Shown in pieces: positions 36,078 through 44,942 of a stretch of 64,000 nucleotides of DNA (its first letter is position 1; each line of letters opens with the position of its first letter). Under the pieces are notes generated by a model. It did no database searches. It saw nothing but the letters and a program-made list of their open reading frames with translations, and was not told the origin of the DNA. Made by a program: the position numbers and the translations under genes. Source of the DNA: Agromyces mediolanus (GTDB lineage: Bacteria; Actinomycetota; Actinomycetes; Actinomycetales; Microbacteriaceae); NCBI RefSeq assembly GCF_014648575.1, contig NZ_BMRJ01000002.1, forward strand, positions 596,799 through 660,798, read 5' to 3'.

Positions 36078-37808
36078 CTACTTGCGGGCCGGGGCCGGCT
36101 CGCCCTCCGAAGCGGTGGTGGATGCCTCGGCATCCGCCGCCGTGCGCGGTTCGCGCGAGGCATCCGCCCGCCCGATCGCGACCGAGGCGGTGACCGGCGA
36201 GCCGGTCTCGGCCTCGGCGAGGTCGATGGCGACCTCCTCGGCCTCCTCGGCGAGCGACTGCGCGGCGTTCTTCGTCGACAGCGGCTTGTTCGGCAGGAAG
36301 GCGATCGCGATGAGGCTCAGCACGGCCAGCGGGATGGCGATGATGAACACGTCGGCGATGCCGTGGCCGTACGCGCCCTCGACGATCACGCGGATCGCGT
36401 CGGGGAGCTCGCCGACCTTCGGCACGTTGCCGGACGCGAGGCCCTTGAGCGCCGCGACCTCGTCGGCCGAGGACGGCGTGAACTTCGCGAGCCCGTCGGT
36501 GATGTGGGTCGTCACCTGGCTGGCGAGCACGGAGCCCATGATCGTCACGCCGATGGTGCCGGCGATCGAGCGGAAGAAGTTCACGTTCGAGCTCGCGGCG
36601 CCGAGCTGCGAGGCCGGGGTGTCGTTCTGCACGATGAGCGTGAGGTTCTGCATGACCATGCCGAGGCCGGCGCCGAGGATCACCATGTACACCGAGACCC
36701 AGAGGAAGTCGGTGTCGTAGCGGAGCGTCGACATGAGGCTCACGCCGGCGATGATGAGCGCGGAGCCGAGCAGCATCCAGCCCTTCCACTTGCCGAAGCG
36801 CGAGACGAGCTGGCCGATGCCGATCGAGGCGCCCATCTGGCCGACGATCATCGGGATCGTCATGAGGCCCGACTCGGTCGGGGTCGCGCCGCGGGCGAGC
36901 TGGAAGTACTGCGCGAGGAAGACGCTCGTCGCGAACATCGCCACGCCCACCGAGATCGAGGCGATCACGGAGAGGGTGAAGGTGCGGTTGCGGAACAGCG
37001 ACATCGGCACGATCGGCTCGGGCACGAAGAACTCGGTCACGATGAAGGCGAGGAGCGCGAGCACCGCGCCGCCGATCATGAGGTAGCTCTGCATGGAGTC
37101 CCACTCGAACTGGCTGCCGCCCATGGACACCCAGATCAGGAGCACGGAGACGCCGACGGTGAGCAGCACGGCGCCGAGGTAGTCGATGCGCACGCGCGCG
37201 CGGTTCGGCTTCGGCAGGTGCAGGGTGCGCTGGATCATGATGATCGCGGCGACCGCGAAGGGGATGCCGATGAAGAAGTTCGCGCGCCAGCCGAAGGCGT
37301 CGGTGATGACGCCGCCGAGGAGCGGGCCGCCGATCGTGGCGAGCGCCATGATGCCGCCGACGACGCCCATGTACTTGCCGCGCTCGCGCGGGGAGATGAT
37401 GAGCGCGACCGCGATCATGACGAGCGACATGAGGCCGCCGGCGCCGAGGCCCTGCACGACGCGGACGGCGATGAGCATGCCGGTGTCCTGCGCGAAGCCG
37501 GCGATCGCCGTGCCGACGACGAAGAGGCCGAGCGCGAGCTGCAGGAGCACCTTGCGGTCGACGAGGTCGGCGAGCTTGCCCCAAATCGGGGTGGAGACGG
37601 CGGTCGCGAGCAGGCTCGCGGTGATGACCCAGGTGTAGGCGGACTGGTCGCCGCCGAGGTCGGCGATGATGACGGGCATCGAGGTCGAGACGACCGTGCC
37701 GGAGAGCACGGCCACGAACATGCCCATGATGAGCCCGGAGAGTGCGGTGAACACCTCGCGGGCGGAGCGGGGTGCCTCGGTGGTCGAGGCGGTGAGCTGA
37801 GACGTCAA
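36078..37808 (-). CDS. MFS efflux transporter, DHA2 (EmrB/QacA) type
   Basis: A 576-residue drug:H+ antiporter-like protein with 14 expected membrane segments. LSGTVVSTSMPVIIADLGG, WVITASLLATAVSTPIWGKLAD and the motif C-like GPLLGGVITDAFGWRANFFIG are typical. The start is probably TTG 37808, because ACGAGGA stands just upstream. The frame's first TTG (37871) lies inside the promoter -35. The C-terminal 60 residues form a charged, unstructured tail rich in GGATGCC/GGCATCC motifs. It is likely repressed by the adjacent MarR protein. Confidence 0.92.
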   Translation of the reverse strand: MTSQLTASTTEAPRSAREVFTALSGLIMGMFVAVLSGTVVSTSMPVIIADLGGDQSAYTWVITASLLATAVSTPIWGKLADLVDRKVLLQLALGLFVVGTAIAGFAQDTGMLIAVRVVQGLGAGGLMSLVMIAVALIISPRERGKYMGVVGGIMALATIGGPLLGGVITDAFGWRANFFIGIPFAVAAIIMIQRTLHLPKPNRARVRIDYLGAVLLTVGVSVLLIWVSMGGSQFEWDSMQSYLMIGGAVLALLAFIVTEFFVPEPIVPMSLFRNRTFTLSVIASISVGVAMFATSVFLAQYFQLARGATPTESGLMTIPMIVGQMGASIGIGQLVSRFGKWKGWMLLGSALIIAGVSLMSTLRYDTDFLWVSVYMVILGAGLGMVMQNLTLIVQNDTPASQLGAASSNVNFFRSIAGTIGVTIMGSVLASQVTTHITDGLAKFTPSSADEVAALKGLASGNVPKVGELPDAIRVIVEGAYGHGIADVFIIAIPLAVLSLIAIAFLPNKPLSTKNAAQSLAEEAEEVAIDLAEAETGSPVTASVAIGRADASREPRTAADAEASTTASEGEPAPARK

Positions 37809-37828
37809 AGAAGTAGTCCTCGTAGAAA

Positions 37829-37889
37829 GTTGATGTGCGTCAACGATAACTCTGTCGTTGATGTACGTCAACTATCGACCTTGGTCAAC
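37829..37889 (-). promoter_or_regulatory. Promoter and triple MarR operator of the DHA2 efflux gene
   Basis: Two near-perfect 16-bp palindromes GTTGATGTRCGTCAAC (37829-37844 and 37857-37872, 28 bp apart) and a degenerate third (ATCGA-N6-TCAAC, 37874-37889). On the minus strand TTGACG, a 17-bp spacer and TATCGT form the promoter, with the sites covering the -35 and start region. The regulator is presumably the MarR protein encoded downstream. Confidence 0.75.
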
Positions 37890-37926
37890 TATTCCCGCCT
37901 CGCCGGTTCGGCGACGCGGGCGCGAT

Positions 37927-37955
37927 TTGGCGGATGGCGCGGGGTCGGGTACGCT
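37927..37955 (+). promoter_or_regulatory. rplJ-rplL promoter
   Basis: TTGGCG (37927-37932), a 17-bp spacer and TACGCT (37950-37955) form a good housekeeping promoter, with the start expected near 37962. Together with the operators and leader it accounts for the 356-bp gap 37809-38164. Confidence 0.75.
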
Positions 37956-37961
37956 GATCCG

Positions 37962-38100
37962 AGCCAAAGACCGCTGGTCGTCGTGCCCGAAGGGGTTCGA
38001 CCGAAGTTCTTGCGAGAGCAGGAGGCCCGCGCAGGTGTGACGAAGTCTCTCCGGAATCCTCCGGCCCGAAGCTCCGCGCGTCTGCGCCGGAGCTTTTTTT
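37962..38100 (+). ncRNA. Ribosomal protein L10 leader with intrinsic terminator
   Basis: A structured 5' UTR of rplJ, with the conserved CCAAAGACCGCTGGTCGT segment near its start and GCGCAGGTGTGACG further on, as in actinobacterial L10 leaders that bind L10-(L12) complexes. It ends in a hairpin (AAGCTCCG 38069-38076 with CGGAGCTT 38088-38095) followed by seven T, so regulation can act by transcription attenuation as well as by translation. Confidence 0.85.
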
Positions 38101-38164
38101 CATGCCAGCGCTCCCAGGCCGTGCATCGTCACCGCGATGCGCGATGAAGACACAAGGAGTGGCC

Positions 38165-38680
38165 ATGGCGAACAAGGAAGCCGCGGTTGCCGAGCTCCAG
38201 GAGATGTTCCAGAGCTCGACCGCCGTTCTGCTGACCGAATACCGCGGCCTCACTGTTGCTCAGCTCAAGGAGCTGCGCAAGTCCATCAGTGGGGACGCGA
38301 GCTACGCCGTGGTGAAGAACACGCTGACCAAGATCGCCGCGAACAACGCCGGCATCTCGGCGTTCGACGACGCCCTCGCGGGCCCGTCGGCGATCGCGTT
38401 CGTGCACGGCGACCCCGTCGCCGTCGCGAAGTCGCTGCGTGACTTCGCCAAGGCGAACCCCCTCCTCGTGGTCAAGGGCGGCTATTTCGATGGCAAGCCC
38501 CTGACCGCCGAAGAGGTAGGCAAGCTCGCCGACCTCGAGTCCCGCGAAGTGCTGCTGGCGAAGCTCGCCGGCGCCTTCAAGGCCTCGCTGTTCGGAGCCG
38601 CATATCTGTTCAACGCGCCGCTGTCGAAGGCCGTCCGCACGGTCGACGCGCTGCGCGAGAAGCAGGAGTCCGCTGCGTAA
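38165..38680 (+). CDS. rplJ: 50S ribosomal protein L10
   Basis: A 171-residue ribosomal stalk base protein that anchors L7/L12 dimers. The sequence [33 protein letters not shown] and [11 protein letters not shown] is typical. ATG 38165 was taken rather than 38102 because AAGGAG is 5 nt upstream and the family starts here; the earlier start lies inside the leader terminator. It is autoregulated through the upstream L10 leader and co-transcribed with rplL. Confidence 0.98.
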   Translation: MANKEAAVAELQEMFQSSTAVLLTEYRGLTVAQLKELRKSISGDASYAVVKNTLTKIAANNAGISAFDDALAGPSAIAFVHGDPVAVAKSLRDFAKANPLLVVKGGYFDGKPLTAEEVGKLADLESREVLLAKLAGAFKASLFGAAYLFNAPLSKAVRTVDALREKQESAA

Positions 38681-38723
38681 GGCGCGAGCCACGCTGCGGT
38701 GAGTACACAACAAGGAGAGAAAA

Positions 38724-39116
38724 ATGGCAAAGCTTTCGACTGAAGAGCTGCTCGAGGCGTTCAAGGAGCTCACCCTCATCGAGCTCTCGGAGTTCGTCAA
38801 GGCGTTCGAGGAGACCTTCGAGGTCACCGCCGCCGCCCCGGTCGCCGTCGCGGCCGCTGGTGCGCCCGCCGCCGGTGGTGGCGACGCCGCCGCCGAGGAG
38901 GAGAAGGACTCGTTCGACGTCGTCCTCGAGGCCGCCGGCGACAAGAAGATCCAGGTCATCAAGGTCGTCCGCGAGCTCACCTCGCTCGGCCTCGGTGAGG
39001 CGAAGGCCGTCGTCGACGGTGCTCCGAAGGCCGTCCTCGAGGGCGCCAACAAGGAGACCGCCGAGAAGGCCAAGGCCGCCCTCGAGGAGGCCGGCGCCAC
39101 CGTCACCCTCAAGTAA
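38724..39116 (+). CDS. rplL: 50S ribosomal protein L7/L12
   Basis: A 130-residue stalk protein that recruits translation factors. The N-terminal dimerisation domain ([20 protein letters not shown], residues 1-20), Ala/Gly-rich hinge at about 38-58 and C-terminal domain ([20 protein letters not shown]) are all present. AAGGAG lies upstream with good spacing. It ends before a 17-bp terminator hairpin. Confidence 0.98.
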   Translation: MAKLSTEELLEAFKELTLIELSEFVKAFEETFEVTAAAPVAVAAAGAPAAGGGDAAAEEEKDSFDVVLEAAGDKKIQVIKVVRELTSLGLGEAKAVVDGAPKAVLEGANKETAEKAKAALEEAGATVTLK

Positions 39117-39173
39117 TCCGGCGCACTCCCTGCGAGTGCACCCCGCTTGAGGCGACGAACGTCGCTGCAGTAC

Positions 39174-39214
39174 ACGGATGCCCCGTGCCGATTCGTTCGG
39201 CACGGGGCATCCGT
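39174..39214 (+). terminator. Terminator-like hairpin after rplL
   Basis: A 17-bp perfect stem (39174-39190 with 39198-39214) and 7-nt loop. The GGATGCC/GGCATCC base is shared with the hairpins after aceB and after the CUT1 transporter. Confidence 0.8.
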
Positions 39215-39272
39215 CGTTGCGGAGCCGGTCCGCGCGGTCGGCGCGCACTGACCATTGCCTTCGTCGGCCGAG

Positions 39273-39286
39273 AGGTATAACATCAT
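39273..39286 (+). promoter_or_regulatory. GTAT-N6-ATAC palindrome before the nucleoside operon
   Basis: GTATAACATCATAC, with a TATAAC -10-like core, 52 bp before the BMP lipoprotein gene. It is an AT-rich island in GC-rich DNA and a candidate operator for the HutC-type GntR regulator at the end of this gene group. Confidence 0.4.
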
Positions 39287-39337
39287 ACTGCGCGGGGAGC
39301 GAGTGCCCCGCGTCCTCCGCCCCCAGACAAGGACGTC

Positions 39338-40441
39338 ATGATGCGAAGCTTCCCCCGACCCCTGCTCGCCGCCGGCCTGACCGTCGGCGCCGTGGCACTG
39401 CTCCTCACTGGCTGCGGCGCCGCGCCGACGTCGAGCGACGACGCGGCCGCCGCGAGCGATTTCACCCCCTGCGCCGTCTCCGACATCACCGGCTTCGACG
39501 ACAAGGACTTCAACCAGCTCACCTACGAGGGCGTGAAGGCCGCTGCCGACGAGCTCGGCACGAAGGTGCTCACCGCCGACTCGAACACCGAGGACCAGTA
39601 CGCGGGCAACATCCAGGGCCTCGTCGAGCAGGACTGCGACTTCATCGTCACGGTCGGCTTCGCCCTCGCGAACGCCACCAGGGATGCCGCGGAGCAGGCG
39701 CCCGAGGTCGACTTCGCGCTCATCGACAGCACCGTCACCGACGCCGAGGGCGCGCCGCTCGCGCTCGACAACGTGAAGCCCGTGCTCTTCGACACCGCCC
39801 AGGCCGCGGCCCTCGCCGGCTACCTCGCCGCGGGCGTCACGAAGACCGGCTCGGTCGGCACCTACGGCGGCATGCCGTTCCCCTCGGTCACGGTGTTCAT
39901 GGACGGCTTCGCCGACGGCGTCGCGCACTACAACGAGACCCACGGCACCGACGTGAAGGTGCTCGGCTGGGACAAGGCCGCCCAGAACGGCCTCTTCGTC
40001 GGCGGCTTCGACGACCAGATCAAGGCGCGCACCCTCACCGAGGGCCTGCTCGACCAGGGCGCCGACGTCATCATGCCCGTCGCCGGGCGCCTGTTCGAGG
40101 CGAGCGCCGCCGTCGCCGACGAGCGCGGCACCGACCTCGCGATCATCGGCGTGAACGGCGACGTCTACGACGCCGTGCCGAAGTTCCGCCAGTACTACCT
40201 GACCTCGGTGCTGAAGAACCTCACCACCGCGGCCGAGGAGGTCACCCTCGCGGCGGCCGCCGGAGACTTCTCGAGCACCCCCTACATCGGCACGCTCGAG
40301 AACGAGGGCGTCGGCATCGCGCCGACCCACGACTGGGAGTCGCGCATCGACCCGGGCCTGCTCGACGAGGTCGAGGAACTGCGCCAGCAGATCGTCTCCG
40401 GCGAGTTCGTCGTCGAATCGCCCTCGTCGCCGAAGGCCTGA
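39338..40441 (+). CDS. BMP-family nucleoside-binding lipoprotein
   Basis: Extracellular binding protein of 367 residues related to Med/BmpA, which bind nucleosides for ABC importers. A signal peptide ends at a lipobox with Cys26 (LLTGC). Family stretches are DKDFNQLTYEGVKAAADELG, VTVGFALANATRDAAEQ and GVNGDVYDAVPKFRQYYLTS. No permease or ATPase gene adjoins it in this window, so it must work with a transporter encoded elsewhere. It precedes nucleoside-cleaving genes. Confidence 0.92.
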   Translation: MMRSFPRPLLAAGLTVGAVALLLTGCGAAPTSSDDAAAASDFTPCAVSDITGFDDKDFNQLTYEGVKAAADELGTKVLTADSNTEDQYAGNIQGLVEQDCDFIVTVGFALANATRDAAEQAPEVDFALIDSTVTDAEGAPLALDNVKPVLFDTAQAAALAGYLAAGVTKTGSVGTYGGMPFPSVTVFMDGFADGVAHYNETHGTDVKVLGWDKAAQNGLFVGGFDDQIKARTLTEGLLDQGADVIMPVAGRLFEASAAVADERGTDLAIIGVNGDVYDAVPKFRQYYLTSVLKNLTTAAEEVTLAAAAGDFSSTPYIGTLENEGVGIAPTHDWESRIDPGLLDEVEELRQQIVSGEFVVESPSSPKA

Positions 40442-40534
40442 GCGGGCCATCCGCTCCGCTCCGCCACTGCACGCGCTCCCGCGCATCCCCCTGCCCGCGC
40501 ACCCCGCGCACCCGAACGAAAGGCCCGCGCCACG

Positions 40535-41332
40535 ATGACCACGACCACCTCCGCCACCACCGCTGCTGCCACCGCCGTCGACAAGGCCAGCGCCGGGATC
40601 GGCGAACGCCAGTACCACATCGGGGTCGCGCCCGGCGAGGTCTCGACGGTGGCGCTCCTGCCCGGCGACCCGTTCCGGGTGCCGATGATCGCCGAGTTCC
40701 TCACCGACGTGCGCACGGTCGCGCACCAGCGCGAGCACCTCACGATGACGGGCGACTACAAGGGGCGGCGGATTACGGCGACCTCCACCGGGATGGGCTG
40801 CCCCTCGGCGGCGATCGCGGTCGAGGAGCTCGTCCGGGTCGGGGTGACCTCGTTCATCCGGGTCGGCTCCTCGGCCGGACTGCAGGCCGGCATCGCGCCG
40901 GGCGACCTGCTCGTGAGCGAGGGCTCGCTGCGCAACGACGGAACGACCGCGGCGTACGCGATGACCGGGTACCCGGCCGTCCCCGACCTCGCGATCACCG
41001 CCGAGCTCGCCCGCACCGCGCGGGAGCTCACCGAAGGCACCCGGGCGAAGGTGCACACCGGCATCAGCGTGAGCGACGACGCCTTCTACGCGGAGACCCC
41101 GGAGTGGATCTCCACGCTGCACGAGCTCGGCGTCACGAACGTCGAGATGGAGGCCTCGGCCATCTTCGTCGTCGCGCGCCTCCGCGGCGTGCGGGCCGGC
41201 ATGATCTGCTCCACGTCGAGCAACCTCTACGACGGCACGAGCCTCTACTCGGGCGTCAAGGAGGCGCTGAAGGAGGGCTGGATGCGCAGCATCGAGGCGG
41301 CGCTCGAGACCGCCGTGCGGCTCGAGCTCTGA
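40535..41332 (+). CDS. udp: Uridine phosphorylase family protein
   Basis: Phosphorolyses uridine (or a similar nucleoside) to base and ribose 1-phosphate; 265 residues. LLPGDPFRVP, HQREHLTMTGDYKGRRIT, GMGCPSAAIAVEELV, IRVGSSAGLQ and the substrate motif NVEMEASAIF are present. The start at ATG 40535 has GAAAGG upstream. It forms a salvage group with the BMP lipoprotein and adenosine deaminase. Exact nucleoside preference within the NP-I family is not certain. Confidence 0.9.
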   Translation: MTTTTSATTAAATAVDKASAGIGERQYHIGVAPGEVSTVALLPGDPFRVPMIAEFLTDVRTVAHQREHLTMTGDYKGRRITATSTGMGCPSAAIAVEELVRVGVTSFIRVGSSAGLQAGIAPGDLLVSEGSLRNDGTTAAYAMTGYPAVPDLAITAELARTARELTEGTRAKVHTGISVSDDAFYAETPEWISTLHELGVTNVEMEASAIFVVARLRGVRAGMICSTSSNLYDGTSLYSGVKEALKEGWMRSIEAALETAVRLEL

Positions 41333-41343
41333 GCCGCGGGCCG

Positions 41344-42315
41344 ATGCTGATCAACCTGCACAGCCACCTCGAGGGGCGGGTGCGGCCGGAGACGGCCGCC
41401 GAGCTCGCTCGGGGGGCCGGCGTGCCGGAGCCGCCCGCCGGCTGGGCGCGGGCGCTCCGGCTCGACGGGCCCGCGGATCTCACCGCGTACCTCGAGAAGG
41501 TCGCCGCGAGCTATCCGTTCTTCCGCCGGCTCGACGCGATCGAGCGGATCGCCAGGGAGGCGGTCGAGGATGCCGCGGCGGGCGGCCAGGACTACCTGGA
41601 GCTGCGCTTCGGGCCGGCCACGCACGCCGACGACGATCGGGGCCTCGCCGAGGTGATCGCCGCGGTCGCCCGGGGGATGGCCGCGGGCAGCGCCGCGAGC
41701 GGGATGCCGTCGGGCGCCGTCGTCGCCGCGCTCCGCCACCACGACGAGGCGACGAACCTCGCGGTCGCCCGGGCGGCGGCCGCGGCCGCCGGCGACGTCG
41801 TCTGCGGCTTCGACCTCGCGGGCGACGAGTCGCGCTTCCCGCGGCACGACGTGCACGCGCCGGCGTTCGGCGTCGCCGCCGCGGCGGGCCTCGGGCTCAC
41901 CTGCCACGCCGCCGAGGCGGGCGAGGCGGCGGCCGTGGCCGACGCGCTCCACTGGCTCGGCGTCAGCCGGATCGGGCACGGCGCGCACCTCGTCGACGAC
42001 CCGGAGCAGCTCGCCCGGGCGGCCGATGCCGGGCTCGTCGTCGAGATCTGCCCGACCTCGAACCACTTCACCGGGGCGATCGATCGGGTCGCCGACCACC
42101 CGGGTGCAGCCATGCGGCGAGCCGGGGTCCGGCTCGCGCTCGGCGACGACAACCCGATGCAGACGGGCTCCGACCTCGCGGCCGAGCGCCGAGTGCTCGT
42201 CGCGCAGCTCGGCTGGGACGAGCGCTCGCTCGCGGAGCTCGATCGCACGAGCGTCGCCGCGGCGTTCCTCGAGCCGGCGGTCCGGCGCGCGCTCGAGGCG
42301 CGGCTCCCCGTCTGA
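41344..42315 (+). CDS. add: Adenosine deaminase family protein
   Basis: Deaminates adenosine (or a related purine nucleoside) to inosine; 323 residues. Zinc and catalytic motifs are LHSHLEG at residues 5-11, CHAAEAGE (His and Glu), IGHGAHL and GDDNP, the last in place of the more usual TDDP/TDNR. ATG 41344 lies 11 bp after the uridine phosphorylase stop, so the two are co-transcribed. The changed final motif leaves substrate identity a little open. Confidence 0.87.
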   Translation: MLINLHSHLEGRVRPETAAELARGAGVPEPPAGWARALRLDGPADLTAYLEKVAASYPFFRRLDAIERIAREAVEDAAAGGQDYLELRFGPATHADDDRGLAEVIAAVARGMAAGSAASGMPSGAVVAALRHHDEATNLAVARAAAAAAGDVVCGFDLAGDESRFPRHDVHAPAFGVAAAAGLGLTCHAAEAGEAAAVADALHWLGVSRIGHGAHLVDDPEQLARAADAGLVVEICPTSNHFTGAIDRVADHPGAAMRRAGVRLALGDDNPMQTGSDLAAERRVLVAQLGWDERSLAELDRTSVAAAFLEPAVRRALEARLPV

Positions 42316-42331
42316 GCGGAGACGCTCCCGC

Positions 42332-43111
42332 TCAGCCGCCCGAGGACTGCCGCACCGCGAGGTGCCCGACCGAGGGCGCGACGATGACCTTCGCGAGGTA
42401 GGCGGGCCGGCCGTCGAGGTCGGCCGTCTGCGTGAGCAGCATGACCGGGTCGGCCGCCTTCAGCTCGAGCTGCTTCGCCCGGGTCGCCCCGGCGACGCTG
42501 ACGCCGATGCGGCAGACCCCGGTCACGAAGGCGAGCCCGGTGCGGTCGATGATGCGCATCAGCACGGTCGAGCGGGCCTCGTCGATGTCGGGGAGGGCCG
42601 CCTCGACCGCGGCGCCGAAGCCGGCCCGGTCGTCGCCCACGGGCAGGTACTCCTGCACGACGGCGATCGGCTCCCCGTTGCGGGAGGCGATCGCCTCGCG
42701 GAACCAGAACCGGGCGTCGTCGGCGAGCTGCAGGTACGTCGAGACGAAGTCCGTCGCGGTCTGCTGGGTGAGCTCGACGTGGCGCAGCTCGATGGTGACG
42801 CCGGGCTCGGCGAGCACGAGCTCGAGCGGGCGGAACTCCTCGAGCCCCGCGTGCGGCACGGCGTCGGCGACGAAGCGGCCGACGCCCCGCCTCGTGCTGA
42901 TCAGGCCGTCCTCCTCGAGCAGCATGAGCGCCTCGCGGACGACGGTGCGGCTCACGCCGAGCGCGGTGCCGAGCTCGGTCTCGCGGGGGAGGGCCGTGCC
43001 GAGCGGGAACACCCCGGTGCGGATGCCGTGGGCGATGCGCGAGTAGACGGCCACGCGCAGCGGCTGGCCGGGTGAGGTGAGCAACGGCTGTTCGAGGTAG
43101 CTGGTGCCCAT
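42332..43111 (-). CDS. GntR-family regulator, HutC type
   Basis: A 259-residue regulator. The N-terminal winged helix (RIAHGIRTGVFPLGTALPRE, then ALGVSRTVVREALMLLEEDG) precedes a UTRA ligand domain from about residue 90. ATG 43111 is chosen for AAAGGG upstream and because the longer frame from 43234 would cross the next gene's promoter. It is convergent with the nucleoside genes and may control them. Confidence 0.9.
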   Translation of the reverse strand: MGTSYLEQPLLTSPGQPLRVAVYSRIAHGIRTGVFPLGTALPRETELGTALGVSRTVVREALMLLEEDGLISTRRGVGRFVADAVPHAGLEEFRPLELVLAEPGVTIELRHVELTQQTATDFVSTYLQLADDARFWFREAIASRNGEPIAVVQEYLPVGDDRAGFGAAVEAALPDIDEARSTVLMRIIDRTGLAFVTGVCRIGVSVAGATRAKQLELKAADPVMLLTQTADLDGRPAYLAKVIVAPSVGHLAVRQSSGG

Positions 43112-43195
43112 CTGCGCCCTTTCGTCTGCGTCGCCGCGCTCGCGCGCAGCCCTCCTATTCTCGCGGGTCGGCGGGGATTTCGTGGGCAGTCCAGA

Positions 43196-43220
43196 GATAT
43201 ATAGCCAGGCTATGTATACT
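43196..43220 (+). promoter_or_regulatory. MarR operator overlapping a leaderless -10
   Basis: An inverted repeat at 43196-43218 with 11-bp arms and one mismatch around a central A (ATAGCC-A-GGCTAT core at 43201-43213). It runs into the -10 TATACT (43215-43220), 7 nt before the MarR ATG, so MarR probably represses its own operon here. Confidence 0.7.
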
Positions 43221-43227
43221 GGTGGGC

Positions 43228-43692
43228 ATGCCACGCGACCTCGACCTGCCCGCCCTCATCGGCGCGCTCGTGTCGGCGAACAGCCGGCTCGTCCGCGTCG
43301 CGGCGACCGCGACCGGCAGCGAGGAGTCGCCCGCCGTCTGGCGCACCCTCGGCGTGCTGCGCGACCTCGGCCCGCTGCGCCTCGGCGAGCTCGCCAGGGT
43401 CAGCCGGGTCACCCAGCCGACCATGACGAAGCTCGTCAACGCGCTCGAGGAGCGCGGCTGGGTGCGCCGCACGCCCGACCCCGACGACGGCCGCGCCCTG
43501 CGCGTCGCCGCCGAGCCGGCCGGGCTCACGGCGCTCGACGCGTGGCGCGACGAGCTCACGGCGACCATCGCGCCGATGTTCCCAGAGCTCTCCGACGACG
43601 ACCTCGCCGCCCTGGAGCGCACCGTCGCGGTGCTGCAGGCCGGCCTCGATCGGGCCGACGCCAGCCTCGGCCGCAGCAAGGAGCACGAATGA
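43228..43692 (+). CDS. MarR-family transcriptional regulator
   Basis: A 154-residue winged-helix regulator. LRLGELARVSRVTQPTMTKL is the helix-turn-helix and RRTPDPDDGRALRVAAE the wing. The ATG sits 7 nt after a consensus TATACT. It is coupled (ATGA) to the MFS gene behind it and likely autoregulates the pair. Confidence 0.92.
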   Translation: MPRDLDLPALIGALVSANSRLVRVAATATGSEESPAVWRTLGVLRDLGPLRLGELARVSRVTQPTMTKLVNALEERGWVRRTPDPDDGRALRVAAEPAGLTALDAWRDELTATIAPMFPELSDDDLAALERTVAVLQAGLDRADASLGRSKEHE

Positions 43693-44933
43693 GCCACGGC
43701 TCGCACGAGACATCCGCATCCATCCTCAAGCAGCCGAAGGCGGTGTGGGCGGTCGCCTTCGCCTGCGTCATCGCCTTCATGGGCATCGGCCTCGTCGACC
43801 CCATCCTGCCGGCCATCGCCGAGAGCCTGCAGGCCACGCCGACCGAGACCGAGATGCTCTTCACGAGCTACCTGCTCATCACCGGCCTCGCCATGCTCGG
43901 CACGAGCTGGCTCTCGAGCCGCATCGGCGCGAAGAAGACGCTGCTCATCGGCCTCGGTCTCATCGTGATCTTCGCGGCCGCCGCGGGGCTGTCGCAGAAC
44001 GTCGAGTCCGTCATCGGCTTCCGCGCCGGCTGGGGACTCGGCAACGCGCTGTTCATCTCGACCGCGCTCGCGACGATCGTCGGCGCCGCGTCCGGCGGCA
44101 CGGGCTCGGCGATCATCCTCTACGAGGCCGCGCTCGGGCTCGGCATCGCGATCGGCCCGCTCCTCGGCGGCCTGCTCGGCCATCTGAGCTGGCGCGGCCC
44201 GTTCTTCGGCACCGCCGCGCTCATGGCGATCGGCTTCATCGCGATCGTCGCGTTCCTGCGGCCGGAGCAGGATGCCGAGAAGCCCGTGCCGACGAAGCTC
44301 TCCGCGCCCCTCCGGGCGCTCCGCCAGCCCGCGCTCGCGGTGCTCGCCGCCGCCGCGCTGTTCTACAACATCGGCTTCTTCGTGCTGCTCGCCTACTCGC
44401 CGTTCCCGCTGGGCTTCGACGCGCTCGGGCTCGGCTTCACCTTCTTCGGCTGGGGCCTCGCGCTCGCGGTCACCTCGGTGTTCGTGGCGCCGCTCCTGAC
44501 GGCCCGGATGCCGCGCACCCGCGTGCTGTGGATCGCCCTGCCGCTGCTCGCCGTCGACCTCGTCGCCGCGGGCCTCGTGATCGCGAACCCGACGGCGCTC
44601 GTCGTCTGCATCGTGATCGGCGGCCTCGTGCTCGGCGTGCTGAACACGGTGCTCACCGAGTGCGTGATGGAGGCGACCGACCTCCAGCGCTCGGTGGCCT
44701 CGAGCGCGTACTCGGCGGTGCGCTTCCTCGGCGGCGCGGTCGCCCCGCCCGCCGCGGCGGAGCTCGCCCACCTGATCGCGCCCGACGCCCCGTACTACGC
44801 GGCGGCCGGTTCGGTCGCCGTCGCGCTCGTCATCGTCGTGCTCGGGCACCGGGCGCTGCGCCGCGTCGACCGCGTCGAGGCGGAGCCCGCGCTCACCGAG
44901 GCCGAGGCGATCACCGCGGGCGACGCCGGCTAG
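43689..44933 (+). CDS. MFS transporter, DHA1 type
   Basis: A 414-residue exporter-like transporter with 12 hydrophobic segments. FMGIGLVDPILPAIAESL, SWLSSRIGAKKTLLIGLGL (motif A) and YEAALGLGIAIGPLLGGLLG (motif C of antiporters) are visible. It starts in the MarR stop (ATGA), giving a classic MarR-efflux operon. The substrate is unknown. Confidence 0.9.
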   Translation: MSHGSHETSASILKQPKAVWAVAFACVIAFMGIGLVDPILPAIAESLQATPTETEMLFTSYLLITGLAMLGTSWLSSRIGAKKTLLIGLGLIVIFAAAAGLSQNVESVIGFRAGWGLGNALFISTALATIVGAASGGTGSAIILYEAALGLGIAIGPLLGGLLGHLSWRGPFFGTAALMAIGFIAIVAFLRPEQDAEKPVPTKLSAPLRALRQPALAVLAAAALFYNIGFFVLLAYSPFPLGFDALGLGFTFFGWGLALAVTSVFVAPLLTARMPRTRVLWIALPLLAVDLVAAGLVIANPTALVVCIVIGGLVLGVLNTVLTECVMEATDLQRSVASSAYSAVRFLGGAVAPPAAAELAHLIAPDAPYYAAAGSVAVALVIVVLGHRALRRVDRVEAEPALTEAEAITAGDAG

Positions 44934-44942
44934 ATCCGCAAG

